NCBI GenBank assembly: GCA_021613335.1
Contig: JAJTWR010000260.1
Coordinates: forward strand, 3,114,001-3,178,000
Direction of reading: 5' to 3'
Length of the DNA: 64,000 bases
Origin: Whitmania pigra
Lineage: Eukaryota > Annelida > Clitellata > Hirudinida > Haemopidae
The notes beneath the pieces were generated by a model, which made no database searches, had not been told where the DNA came from, and saw only the letters and a program-made list of their open reading frames with translations. Both the position numbers and the translations under genes were made by a program. Below are positions 41,501-55,600 of the stretch, piece after piece (position 1 is the stretch's first letter; every line of letters starts with the position of its first letter).

Positions 41501-44500
41501 TGTAATTATTATTCACACGGTGCTTAATATTCAATGTGTATTGATTTATGAATGTTAACTACCTAGCAACAAGTGAAGGAGATGGAAGGAGAGATTGAGA
41601 AGTTCCAGAAAGAAAGAGATGAATTGGTTGCTCAGATGCAGAATGTCAGATCAGTCAACAACAACAACAAGTGAGAATTGTGCCTCGATGTCTTATTCAA
41701 ACATAATGTTTAACGATGACACTTTCAACTCCTGAGCCAATCCATCACTATCACCACGACGCAGTTACTTTACATGGTTCGTGATGTTAAATGCACGTTG
41801 TTGTCTTCAGAGTTGCCGAACAACGAAGAAAGAGAATCCAAGACCTTGAAGGTCAGATTCAGCAGATGAGGAAAAAGCTGACAGAACAGATGAGGATGCT
41901 CAAAATGAAGGAGCAGTCGGACAAGCAGGTCGAGAAGTTGAACCAAGAGATCATGGTACGATACACTTTTGAATCACTGACGTGCTTTGTTGTGATTGGT
42001 CATCATCAATTTCATTACTCTTCAGTCCATGAAACAACAAAGGGTGCGACTGATGAATCAAATCAAAGACGATGCCGAACAGTTCAGGAAGATGAAGGCA
42101 GAGATGGCGAAAGAAGTTCTTCAGTTGAAATCCCAGGTTTGTTGATAAATAGTTAATGTTGATGATCGATCAATAAAATAAGCAGGTTACTCACATTTCC
42201 TGGCATCATTCAGGATCGAAAGCGCCTGGCAGAGATGGCCAAACTGCAGAGGCAGCACCAAAATCAACAGGCCGTTCTTAAGAGGAAGGCCGAGGAAGCA
42301 GCTGCTGCAAACAACAGATTGAAAGAAGTCCTCATGAAGCAGAAGAACGTCGCAGATGACCGAAATAAGAAGCAGGAAAATGCTGACGTTTCCAGCGTCG
42401 GGAGCAGAGTTAGAGTGAGTTGCAATGCTGTTAATAGCACGAGACATATTGCGGCAATGCAAATCATATATTTATAGAATGTTAGCGACGAGAGACACTG
42501 ATATTTGTCTACATTTTCCAGAAACTCGTGGGCGAAGAGATGGAACTGCTGGTTACAGTGGAAGAAGCTCGTACGCAGCTGAATGAACAGATGGATTCGA
42601 GGAAGGAGATGAACCAACAAATCTTGCAAATAAGAACAACTTTGGAGGAATATGAAAAGGTTATTATAATCTAATGGTTGATCTAATCATATGATCATTT
42701 CACATTGTTTTCACAGTTCGTCCTCATAATAAATGCATTTCAAAATTAATCATTTTAATCTAATTCAAATTAGATAATTGAATATACATCTTACTTTCGA
42801 TGTGCAACTAAGTTAAGTTGATGACGTCTCTGAGACATACAAGAAGCTTCAAGCTGCTTCCCAATAGCATCACCTTGCATGACGGGTTGCAATCTGACCC
42901 AGAATTGTTGCTTTTTGTTAGCAATTGCTACCCAGTTTATTTTAATGATACAAATTCATCTTCAGGAAAACATGTCAGATGATGAAATACAAGCCATTAA
43001 AAACCAAATCAAGGACATGGAGCAGCAGATGGTTCTCTGCAACCTCCAGATTTCTGATTTGCAGCAGAAACTTCTCGATGCTGATCAAGGTTAACTAAGA
43101 AAAATAACTGCCAACTAATAATAATGAATTTACTTTTCCTTAAAAATTGACAATCATTTTTTTACTTTGTCACATGTGCTTTGGTAACGTAGTGGTAGCA
43201 TAATGATTTGACTTTTACAAACATTTTTTACAATCAGACGAAAAAGCAAAATCAAGATGGGAAAACATCCACACCATGATGGAAGCAAAGTGCGCCATCA
43301 AATGGCTTCTTACCACAGTCTGTTGCTTTGCTGCTATAATCAAAATATGTCGAGTAATACATTCTTAAATCTTTTAAAATTGTTTCAGGCTGTTGCTGCA
43401 AAAGTTGAAGTAGACAAGAGAGATAGGCAAATAAGTGATTTGAAAACACAGTGGGAAGAGCTGACGCAATCAATGCAAAAAATTGAGGAGGAGATATCCA
43501 TGGTAAGAAGGGAGTGCCAACAAGAGAAGTTTGAGATGCAGAAGGAAAATGAAAGCAAGGTATAGTGCTGTTGGAATCTGTTAGCATTATTTAAACAAAA
43601 TATGGTGCTGTTGAGATCTGTTAGCTTTGTTTAATGGCTTAGACATTGTTCTCTGATGTTTGTGAAAATTCTTTATTAGAAACTCATTGACAAAAAAGTC
43701 TTTTTTCAGGTCCTCTATCTGCTCAACCAAATCAAGAACCCAGTTGATTTATCAAGCAAAAATGAAACTGAGCAGATCAAGGAACTCCACAAAAGAATTG
43801 CATTCCAGGTGAGAATAACGGAATGTGACATTAATTGGTGAAATTGATCTTTGATTGTAGTTTGCATTTCTAGTTTGCATTTCATTTTAAAAATAAATTT
43901 AAATTGAATGCACATTCTTTCATCAGGAAGAAGAACTTAAAAAATTTGCCAGGTTTGAGGAGGAGCTTGTAAAGAAGACTGAAGAATGTGAAGCATTGAA
44001 GAAGGTCGGTTTCTATTGAATAACCATTCTTGTACTATGCCACGATTAACAGTTACTCTGTCATGACCAGTTTATCCACTTAATCACAAAATTAGGATGA
44101 ATGAAGTTGTAATGTTGTAAATTTCATTAGCTCTCACCACAAAGTTGTTGCTTTCATCATTTGTGATTCATGTGTGTGTTCTCTCTTTCATGGATTCATT
44201 CACGATAGTCTGCTTCAACCCCGAAGGAATTCACAAAAGTTCAATACAAAAAGACGACCGGCCTCTCCGGATCGCTCATGCCGTCGTCGGCAGAGGGCAC
44301 GTGTGCCAACTCTGAATCCTTGTCCATTGACAGCAGCAGGTCCGAGGTTTCAAACAGCACCATAGGTCCCAGTCAGGTATGTAAATTCTGTTCTCTGTCG
44401 ATTTGCTTGAGACTTATTTTCATTTCCGTCAGAAGAGGAAACGCACGACCCGACGTGGCCAAGCAAAGGAAGAGAGCGAAGAATCATCAGAGAGTGAAGA

Positions 44501-45028
44501 TCCTGATGATTTGGATAATGACCCAACCTGGAAATCTGGGTTGACCCCAGCACCACCAAAGACAAAGTCGAGGGTAAGTGCTTTTCAGATTCAGGATTTC
44601 AACGTTGACATTTGGTTAGGCCGTCTGTCTAATTTATTGAATGCCAGTGTTTTTATTGTGAATTTAATAACTTGTATTTAATGTCTTAGGAAGCTGTACA
44701 ATCAATAATAAATAAAATGTGTTTATTTGATTTCCAGTTCAATAGAAATGAACCTTTGAACCAAACTTACGTTGCCGATCCACCAAATACGACGAACAAC
44801 AGCACAGAATTAGGGGAATCCAGGGAAACTCGCAAAAGAGTGTCGGACAAAAGCAAACGGAAGACGACTCAGAGAGCAAAAGATTCTTCGCCAAATGAAG
44901 ACAGTGAGCCAATTACTTCAAAACTCGATGCTCGCCAGTACTTCAACGATCTCGGAATTGGAAACAAGAAAAGAAAGCTTCAGTCCGCCCAACAGTCGAG
45001 TTACTTTTCTGACACCATCGGTTTATAA
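38506..45028 (+). CDS. KIF4: Chromokinesin KIF4
   Basis: Twenty-four exons, from 38506-38734, 38801-38997, 39061-39153, 39221-39387, 39463-39557, 39710-39829, 40083-40258 and 40426-40521 through to 44738-45028. Phases close and the sum is 1,170 codons. An in-frame ATG at 38470 would add 12 residues, and exon 4 could start at 39185 instead. The protein is a plus-end kinesin motor of mitotic chromosome arms and the spindle midzone. The motor has [20 protein letters not shown] (P-loop), [11 protein letters not shown] (switch I), HLVDLAGSE (switch II), [27 protein letters not shown] and [20 protein letters not shown], all KIF4-type. A long coiled coil follows (about residues 370-950), then a basic Ser-rich tail with KRKRTTRRG. 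No Cys-rich domain follows. Poly(A) signal aataaa near 45094. Confidence 0.95.
39885..40015. repeat. Tandem repeat in a KIF4 intron
   Basis: The unit taaccttattatatcaagc plus an aatttatttaataataacattg part (about 42 bases) repeats a little over twice, then decays. Confidence 0.85.
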
Positions 45029-45579
45029 GCACCCATTGGCTCATTCTCTCATTCCTAATTTTTCTTGTTTTTGTGTCCAAATGTGTTCGTTCAATAAATT
45101 ACCCACAACGGTTCGTGGAAATTAATCAATCAACGTTGTAAAGCCCCACTATTGGTATCTCAGCCTATGTTGTAAATCGTCACCATGTAAACAATATTTT
45201 AAATCGATTTCAAATTAAATTTCTTATGAATTATTATGACACCATTTAATATTGCACTGCCGTTCTGCTAAGTAAAGATTTCAATCTTAAAATTAGTCTG
45301 AAACGTTTTCGTGTGCGGGATCGGAGAAAATTATCGTTGAGTCACGTTAAGTTTAAGTTAGTGTGGGTTGGTCGACTAAGATGAGCCGTTCATGGTGTGC
45401 AGTCGGTGCATCACTAGACACGGCAATTGCCTAATCCCCGGCCATTCCTGTTTGGTGTTTACATTTACACGCAGAAAATCTCAAATCGAAACGACGCGTA
45501 TAAACAAGAAATTTATTCATTTGGCTTCACGAAAGTTTATTGAAAAAACATCATAAAGAAGAGAATAAGAATAATTCCG
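45029..45579. other. Convergent 3' spacer, KIF4 and PITP
   Basis: About 550 bases. It holds the KIF4 poly(A) signal (near 45094, plus) and AATAAA motifs for the PITP gene on the minus strand (near 45510 and 45537). No gene is seen. Confidence 0.5.
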
Positions 45580-46419
45580 CTAGTTCTCAGTCGTGCCGCA
45601 AAGAGGTCCACTCGTTCGTTTCTCGTCCAACTCAAACTTTATCTTCTCTTCGAGAGCTCTAATGTCCTTCATCGTTAGGCCGTGCCACTGGTCGATCCAA
45701 CAAAACAGTTCTCTGTGGAAGTTGAAAAAAATTCTTTGCTCGCTTTTAATGATCAACTTCTCGATCTGAGTCTGCAGTCCAAACCACTTGAAGTTGACAG
45801 TCACCAGTTTGTAACAGCACATGACCGGTTCGCAGGTCTCTTGCCAATTACTTTCAGCCAGTGGACCTCTTCCTGTCTTTACTGACTTGAACGTCTTGGG
45901 ATCGGCATCTGGCTTGTAGTCTTTCGGTTCAACATGATCATTGGCGATGTCGATTTTTATTACTTTTCTCTCCTTCAAAGTTTTCGCGTCCAAACCGTGA
46001 GCGTTTTCTGTCTCACCTCTGTCGGGCAAATGCATTGTTTCGATTTTAACGAAAAAGTCATCTTTCATGTAGTCGTTGGTGACCACAGTCCTGCAATAAG
46101 GATAAGCATTCCACGCCTCCTCCCTGACAACCAGCGATCCTTTGGGTGCAATTCTGCGAATTAATGACGGAACTTTTTGCTCCAAATAGTAAACTTTATT
46201 CGTGTATTGACCACTGGCGTAGTTTCCATTACAAAGTGAAGTCTTTGGCTGCACACCTATAGTGGGAGTAAAAGGTTCGTTCTTCAGCACCTCAATACCA
46301 TCTCCTCCTCCTGTTTCGTTTTTACTTGCTTGTGCTACGGAATATAACTGTGCCACCTGGTATTCTTCCACAGTAATCGGCAAAACAATCCTGTATTCGA
46401 CTATGAGCATGTTCGACAC
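45580..46419 (-). CDS. PITPNA: Class I phosphatidylinositol transfer protein (PITP alpha/beta)
   Basis: A single exon of 279 codons covers the whole protein (human PITP alpha is about 270 aa). Diagnostic sequence: [55 protein letters not shown] (Thr and Lys of the inositol site), [31 protein letters not shown] and [20 protein letters not shown]. PITPs move phosphatidylinositol and phosphatidylcholine between membranes to feed phosphoinositide signalling. Two oddities: it is intronless among intron-rich neighbours, and the membrane-insertion Trp pair (KWWGLQ in vertebrates) reads KWFGLQ. A short insert lies before QYTNK. Alpha and beta cannot be separated here. Confidence 0.95.
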   Translation of the reverse strand: MSNMLIVEYRIVLPITVEEYQVAQLYSVAQASKNETGGGDGIEVLKNEPFTPTIGVQPKTSLCNGNYASGQYTNKVYYLEQKVPSLIRRIAPKGSLVVREEAWNAYPYCRTVVTNDYMKDDFFVKIETMHLPDRGETENAHGLDAKTLKERKVIKIDIANDHVEPKDYKPDADPKTFKSVKTGRGPLAESNWQETCEPVMCCYKLVTVNFKWFGLQTQIEKLIIKSEQRIFFNFHRELFCWIDQWHGLTMKDIRALEEKIKFELDEKRTSGPLCGTTEN

Positions 46420-47500
46420 CGACTGCCTACGTCAATCTTAAGTTATCGATGATTCAGTACCCGAATACCTTTGTTTATGGAAAGAAAATAAATACAATTT
46501 TTATCATCGCTATTTATAATGAAAATTTATTTAGACGCAACTGAATTTATAAATCAAACAAACATTTTATTATTTTTAATTTTCTTTCATGTGACAGATA
46601 GTTTATCTAATGATCTAATGAGAATAGATAAGCTTAAGAATCTTATTCTTTTGTCGAATAGTGTTGACCATTTTCACTATTTCCAATAAGCGCTGAATAT
46701 TTTGAATGTGGAGAATTTTCTGACAAGAGTTTTTTGTCTTAGTGTCCACTTTTGCGTGTTAAAAATGTTAATAAAGAGGAAACAGATTTGTGGGCGAAAA
46801 ACGGCGGAGTAGCTTAAGCGAGTATGTTGATAAGCGTGCGACTGATCATTGATCAAGTTCTATTCCGTTGCTCAGTGTGACGTAGAAACGTGAAAATACT
46901 AGATTTTACAGAAATTTTGAAACAAATATTGAAGCAAACCTTTGAGATCGAATCGGGAAAGCGATGAATTTTCATCGAGACGGGAAGAGTGATTTTAGGA
47001 GAGAATGAGACTACAGAGCAAATTATTTATGTTTAAATAATTACGTAATTAATACATTTAATTGCTCAAATACATTTAAATGTGAAGGTTTATTGATATT
47101 TAATTCACCCTTTCGAATAGGGGATACATAATAGTGGATTATTGGCGATGTTACCTATTATATCGCTTTGAATGGCTCGAAAATATTAAAACCGGAACAT
47201 GAGAATTTTTTTTCTGTTTGTCAAATTTTGCGCAATCCAGTAAAACCTTCAATAATGTTTAATATTTGCATTAACCATGCTGCACAAAGTAATTATATAT
47301 TCAAAGTAATATTTTCGATGCGCAGCGCTTAGTTGGAGTATGAATTAGCAGCAGTCATTTCAATAGGCACACACAACATTGAGCCGACGTTATCGACGAA
47401 TTCCGTGGAATTGATTGCACTGTAAAAGGTCCACAGGAGTGACATCTGTTGAAATTTACATGAAAACATGTCTAGGTAGTTAATACAAATAGTTCAATAA
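46420..47500. other. Intergenic, upstream of PITP
   Basis: AT-rich with no recognised gene. It presumably contains the PITP promoter. Confidence 0.4.
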
Positions 47501-48902
47501 TCTATACAAATAAAAGTGAACGTTTGTCTGCAGGTCTGTGTTTATTATATTCCATACAACCAGCTCTCGAAGGATTCTCAATTCAAAAAGCATTAAAATT
47601 AAATTCATATATACAAATTTATATTTCAAATCTATCAAAATGAATGTTTGAATGATCGTTTTGATTGGACAATAAATGAAAGTCTTAACTTTTTAAATCT
47701 ACTAATAATTTCTTAAAACTGAGTAAATATCATTTAATTTAAATTATTTCGGAATAATGAAATCATGCGCATTATATTTAGGTTCTTTTGAAATGAAATT
47801 CCAAAAATCACAATATTTTCGTTGTGAAATCAATTATGATCATTCAAACAACTAGCTATTGGTCGATCTACACCTCCATCAAGAAAGAGAAAGGCATGAG
47901 AAGCTTCAGACGTAGACGAACAACGGGAAGCTAGTCTGACAAAATGCTCAAGTACATCTGGTGTCAAACAGCAAAGCAACGGAGGAAAGACTAAAAACCA
48001 ATCTGCTGCTCAAGTGCTCAAGCATGGTCGTCTGCAACAGCAGAGCAACGAGAAGACTGAAGAAAGTTGCGACATCGGTATCAGGTGGAAGAACTAACTC
48101 CGCTTTGAAAATGATTTTGAAAAATTAACTTTAAAATTAACTTTGCATGATCAGCTGCAAAACGATCGATCAGCTGAGATATTCTCAGATCAATTTCTTG
48201 AAATTGGCAACGAAAGGTGTCTGTTGATCGACCTCAGGACGAATTTCATGGCCTCGTAACTTTTGCAATTTACTGACGTCAAAAGAAGAATTGGCTGAAA
48301 AAGTAATACCCAATATTCAAGCCAATTCATAGAACGAGCTATTCTTGCGACCAAGAACAAAGACGTCTAGGAGCTTGACAACATTCAAAGCAAGGCATGC
48401 AAGTCCTTGACGACACTGTTATGGAAGCAGATGAAGCGGTTAATTATCCAATAGAATTTTAGAATTTACTCGAACTGCAAGGGATGCCACCGCACGTACT
48501 GCAGTTGAAAATAGGCGTGCCAATCGTCATGGTGTGAAATATGAATCAGCCAAAGCTTTGCAACGTTACGCGACTTGCAGTAAAAAAAATGAGAACGTCG
48601 TGGAAGCAACAATCTTGACAGGACCTTTCCAAGGTGAAGATGTCCTCATTCCTCCAATTGTGCGGTTTAGATCTAGACGCGGATTGCTTCTTACGTGGAC
48701 AATTATACGATGCGTGTTCTAGAGTCGGCAAACCAGACAATCTCCGTATCTGCACAGACGATGGAGTAACAAAAATTGTTGTGGCGTACGTTGTGAAATG
48801 TGAAAATGTCAAATTAAACGAATTAGAGACGTGCGCTTTCTCATTTCTTTCTTTTCCGTTTAACCAGATTGAGACGCCGCAACGCGTGGCGGGTACAGCT
48901 AG
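47501..48902 (+). mobile_element. Helitron with intact termini, internally deleted
   Basis: The 5' end is TCTATACAAATAAAAGTGAA (TC start at 47501, after host A). The 3' end is gggtacagCTAG (48902, before host T), preceded by a short GC hairpin (ccgc, 8-base loop, gcgg at about 48877-48892). This gives the expected A/T insertion site. Internal remnants: arginine-rich N-terminal Rep/Helitron-like sequence (RDATARTAVENRRANRHG, about 48480-48530), helicase pieces TILTGPFQGEDVLIPPI, and CGLDLDADCFLRGQLYDACS then RVGKPDNL. The last is the conserved C-terminal motif block of Helitron helicases. Most of Rep and the helicase is gone. The element lies 83 bases beyond the PPP1R2 stop. Confidence 0.85.
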
Positions 48903-48985
48903 TTAATGGTAAAATCAAGAAGATGGTTTTAAAAACTAATTAGCATAATATATTACATAATATATTATCTTTTGAATGGCTAACC

Positions 48986-51025
<2,040 letters not shown>

Positions 51026-51159
51026 CTAACAATAAATTATTTGTTTTTTTTAATGTGCACCAACTCGTTATTTACAACGATTTTTATTCGATTTTTCTGT
51101 GCCCCCGGCATGTTTACAGTTGCCTTTGATGTACATAGTACGTCATCAGAAATGGCGGT

Positions 51160-51781
51160 AAGCGATGGATTCAACAGACATATAAATGTTAATGTATCAA
51201 ATTTCTAGAAAATTTAAGTCATAGTAAGATATTAAAAAACTGCAACAATTTTAATTAACGTAGTTTAGCACGGTTATGATTTAAAAAGAAATTGTAAGTC
51301 AGGAACTGCCTTTCTGTTAACATTCATTTGTAACTTCAAGCGAAGAAAATACATCCGAGTCCAAAACCAATGCCGAAGCTGACATTTAGAGTGATAGCCA
51401 AGTCCTGAAGTCCATTTTGACTTTATTGCGGAATGGCCGGCTATTGACTGGGAGATATACTTTCATTCGTTGCATCGTTGGGTTAAGGGCAAGGGACACA
51501 TAAACTATCTGTCACCTGCAATAATGGAAAAGCTCATCAGTTTTATTGGTGAACAAGTCCTTGGAGAAATCATTTCTCGAGTTAAGGAATCAAAGTACCA
51601 CTCCATCTCTTTGGATTCTACACTCGATGCAGCCCACATTGACCAACTGATCCTTGTATTGAGATATATGGAGAAAGATGGCCCAGTGAGACGCTTTGTA
51701 GACGAGAAATGGGAGCGGAGGAACAAGTGTGAACTTTTAAAACTTTTTTGCTATTCCAATCGCCACATTGACATAACATAG
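51160..51781 (+). mobile_element. hAT-like (DUF4371/ZMYM-type) transposase fragment
   Basis: An open frame from 51470 reads NYLSPAIMEKLISFIGEQVL, then SKYHSISLDSTLDAAHIDQL and LVLRYMEKDGPVRRFV. This is the typical start of the catalytic region in DUF4371-containing hAT transposases (SLDST-DAAHIDQL carries the first catalytic Asp). Upstream pieces (51330-51470) have the same flavour but contain stops. No termini were found. It is an isolated domesticated-looking fragment but most likely dead. Confidence 0.7.
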
Positions 51782-52134
51782 GGGCCAATGACCGCTATGC
51801 TTTGGGACTAGAAATTTCTGTCTGGGTGCAAACATTAAAAACATTACAAAACCAAATTTTTGATTAACATCTTCATTTTAAGCAGATGTTTTTTTATTTC
51901 TATTCTATTTATATAGTGACCTTTTTAAGAATATTGAGCGCTGAAGAATCGATAAGGATAAAAGCGTTTTTTTGTTATTATTTATTAGTATAATAGTTAG
52001 ATTTTTAATTGTTATTACCTGTTCTGTTTTGTTTATATTTAAATAAAACAAGAAAAATATATTCTACACTAATGCTTTATCTATGCATTAAATAAATTTA
52101 TGTTTATGTTTTTGTTACATTCCTGATAATGATC

Positions 52135-52560
52135 CTAATTATTTATGCGGTCGATCGAGCGTGGTACAAATATACAATCGAAGGCTGAGCTGCACAAGTG
52201 ATTGCGTGGGATGGACTGTAGCAGTTGATGATTCTGTTGTTCCGATTGTTGGATTTCATCGACATTGATTATATTATTTATTGTGTTGACTGAAATTTTG
52301 GAAATGTATAAAAATCGAGCGCCTGCTTTAAGACTTCCTCCAACCAGCGATTTAGCAACAAAACCTGCGAATGAGACTTCAAATAATGGGTTGGTACCTA
52401 TTAAAATCACGCTTACAAAATAAACGTTTTCACAAATGTGATGTATGTGTTGGGTAAGCCTCGTATCGGAAATATACGAACATGGAAATACATATGTTTT
52501 TGTTTGATTCGCTAAACTCTCTAGCATTTGAAAGTAAAAGCTGCTAACTCTTCTGGTCAT
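52135..52560 (-). CDS. Hypothetical 141-codon open frame
   Basis: An ATG-initiated frame, head-to-head with MEK exon 2 and separated from it by about 70 bases. I recognise no family. The middle (VSVILIGTNPLFEV, FVAKSLVGGSLKAGARFLY) is hydrophobic enough for a membrane segment. There is an internal possible intron (donor GTAAGC near 52425, acceptor TTCGCAG near 52365) that would give a two-exon gene instead. It could be a small real gene, a 5' exon, or chance. Confidence 0.3.
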   Translation of the reverse strand: MTRRVSSFYFQMLESLANQTKTYVFPCSYISDTRLTQHIHHICENVYFVSVILIGTNPLFEVSFAGFVAKSLVGGSLKAGARFLYISKISVNTINNIINVDEIQQSEQQNHQLLQSIPRNHLCSSAFDCIFVPRSIDRINN

Positions 52561-52632
52561 TCTAAGATGTTTATTAGGCTACGTGCCAATATACCTTGTT
52601 GATAAATATTGATGAAAGGTGTAACAATTCAG

Positions 52633-55600
52633 AGACGAAACAACAAAGATTCCCCTCCAAATCGATCTTGATGATGAACAGTCATCACGACTCGAGCAAT
52701 TTCTGAACCAGAGAAACAACATTGGTGATCTGGTTTCAGATGATCTAGAGAAGATCACCGAACTTGGGTTTGGAAATGGTGGTGTGGTTTGGAGTGTAAG
52801 GCATAAGCCCTCAGGACTTATAATGGCCAGGAAGGTTGGTTAAAAGATGACTCTTAAGGACAATTTGAAAAGACATGACATACAGAAATATAATTGACAG
52901 CTCATTCGACTTGAAATCAAACTCGCAGTTCGAACACAAATCATCAGGGAGTTACAGGTTCTCAACAACTGCAATTCCCCCTACATTGTTGGCTACTATG
53001 GCTCCTTTTATAGTGATGGAGAAATAAGTATTTGCATGGAATACATGGTATGTTTAAGAAGAATTTGTTGAATACATTGTAAATGTTTGTGTTAACAAAT
53101 AAGTCAATTTATTTATATGCTTTTCTTTCACTGATTAAAATTCTGAAATTGACAAAGGTTTGATTACTGGAATTGCCAACAAACAATTCCATATGAAGTC
53201 ATTCTGATTTTAAAATGTTCAAATTCTTCAAATGTTTTGCAGATGTTTTGCTTTGCAAAGAGGCATCTCTGTTGTTTATTTAATTTTACATTCAATTAAT
53301 CACTGAGTAAAAAAATAATTTTCATCGATTCAAACAGGATGGTGGTTCCCTAGATTTGATTCAGAAGAAGATTGGAAGAATTCCAGAGCCAATCCTGGGG
53401 ATGATAAGCATCTCTGTGAGCAGTTTTAATATGATCACATTTTGTTGATCTTCATGATGTTGTTTTGGCTGAACTTGAGCTTAATAAGTTTGTCTGTTAA
53501 TTTTGTCAGTTCTGTATGTTAATATTTATTGTTACAGTTTTATAAGTATTATTATTTTAAAGTTCATTTCTAAACCAGGTTCTGAAGGGATTGAGTTACC
53601 TTAGGGAAAAACATCAAATCATACATAGAGGTTCTTAATGATTTTCTGTTTCACATGTTTTTTGTGGTTTTTAAATTGTTATTCACAGACTGTTACCAAA
53701 TGAAATATAATTTCTGCAGCTTTTGATAAAATAATTTCGTGCAACAAAATATTGATAATAATGATCGTCATCATTGTCAACAATAGATGATTTTATCGGA
53801 AATATCAGAAAAGAACTAACCTACTAAATGATGTATCAGTAACATAGTAAACGATGCATCGATAATACAATGTTAACTCAAAGTACTTTTCACAAAGATG
53901 TAAAACCGTCGAACATTCTGGTCAACACGAGGGGTGAAATTAAACTCTGCGACTTCGGCGTCAGCGGGGAACTCATTGATTCTTTGGCAAATTCCTTCGT
54001 GGGTACGAGGTCCTACATGTCTGTGAGTGATCTCCGAATGCTGGATTATTTGTATTTTATTTATTTATTTATTATTTGTTTCGTTTCATTGTTCTTTTTG
54101 TTCTTAGGTGAAGTTTTTGATGTTTCCATAATTTATGTATTAAATACTGTTTGAAAACTAATATGTCAGCTTAGAGAATTAGGTCAAATTGAAAGTTTCC
54201 ACCATTTAGAAAACTTGATTATCATCTCAATGCTCTTGCATGTCTGTAACTTTCATTACCAAGTTTGTTTGTCCGTGAAAATCCCATGTTGGTTCGATTG
54301 TGATTGGTCTATTTATGTGAAGATTCTTGTCTGCATTCGTCTATCATCTCGTCTTTCAGCCCGAGCGACTCCAGGGAGTCCAGTATTCGGTCCAAAGTGA
54401 CATTTGGAGCATGGGACTTTCCCTGGTGGAGATGGCAATTGGAAAGTACCCCATTCCTCCAGCCACCAAGGAGGAGATTGAACTCATATTTGGTAACAGC
54501 TCATTTGAGGACCACATGACTGCTGCTAAATTGGGCAAACCTTTCTCCTGTGAGTTCATTCATCAGCAGCTCTTTTTTGTCATTGTAATTGTAATTGTAA
54601 TTATTAATGTAATTGTTACTTTTCAAATTCCAACTCACAGCAGCATCAGAATGTTCAACAAAATGTAGTATATACTGTAACTGTATATATTTATACATAA
54701 TTGACATAAAAGTATTATATTCACCTGGATGAACAGTGGTTAGTTAAGCCTTAATGTGTCTCTTGTGTATTTTCTATTTTGGATTCTGCTAATGTGAAAT
54801 TTAAAATAATCTGATTGTTAATATTGCAATAAGAGATATTATTAATTGGCATTTTTATTAATTAGAGTATAATTTGCTTTTCCCTATTAACTAGTTCATT
54901 TTTCAGTCTTTATTTTAATAATATTTTAATTATATTTTTAATATTATTTCAATGTTTGTTGTTAATTTTAAATATTGCATAATGAATCGATGACACTTGA
55001 CTTGTACTGTTTCTAGCTCATAGGGTCACCTTCGAGGAACCTTTCATGTCCATCTTTGAATTACTTGAATACATCGTCAATGAGGTGACCATTTTAGGTT
55101 AATTTATGTTAATATAACCATCTGATGATAATGAAATGATATTAATACAAGCATATGATTATTTAATAAATTAACAAATTATTTCAAAATTATGCAAAAT
55201 CATGCAGTAAAATTGTCGGAGTAATTAATTGCCAATGAGATATGCCATTTTAATTAGTAAAATATTTTATTTCAATTAGTATATTCCATTAATTAATATT
55301 TTCATTTAATTTTTATTTTCAGCCTCCTCCCTCCCTGCCTCCTGAATATTTTTCAAAAGAATTTCAAGACTTTGTCGGCTGCTGGTCTGCTTTCACTATT
55401 TTCATAAAATTACGTTTTGCATGTTAACATTTTATTGCAGCGCTTGTTGAATATTTAATTAGTTAACTAATTATAATGTCGATCACTTTTATCCGAGAGG
55501 TTAAGTAATTCTTCTGTTCATAATGTTCCTCTCGAAACACTATAGTGATGATTATGATATTAATTAATAATGATGATAATGATAACAATAATAATAATAA

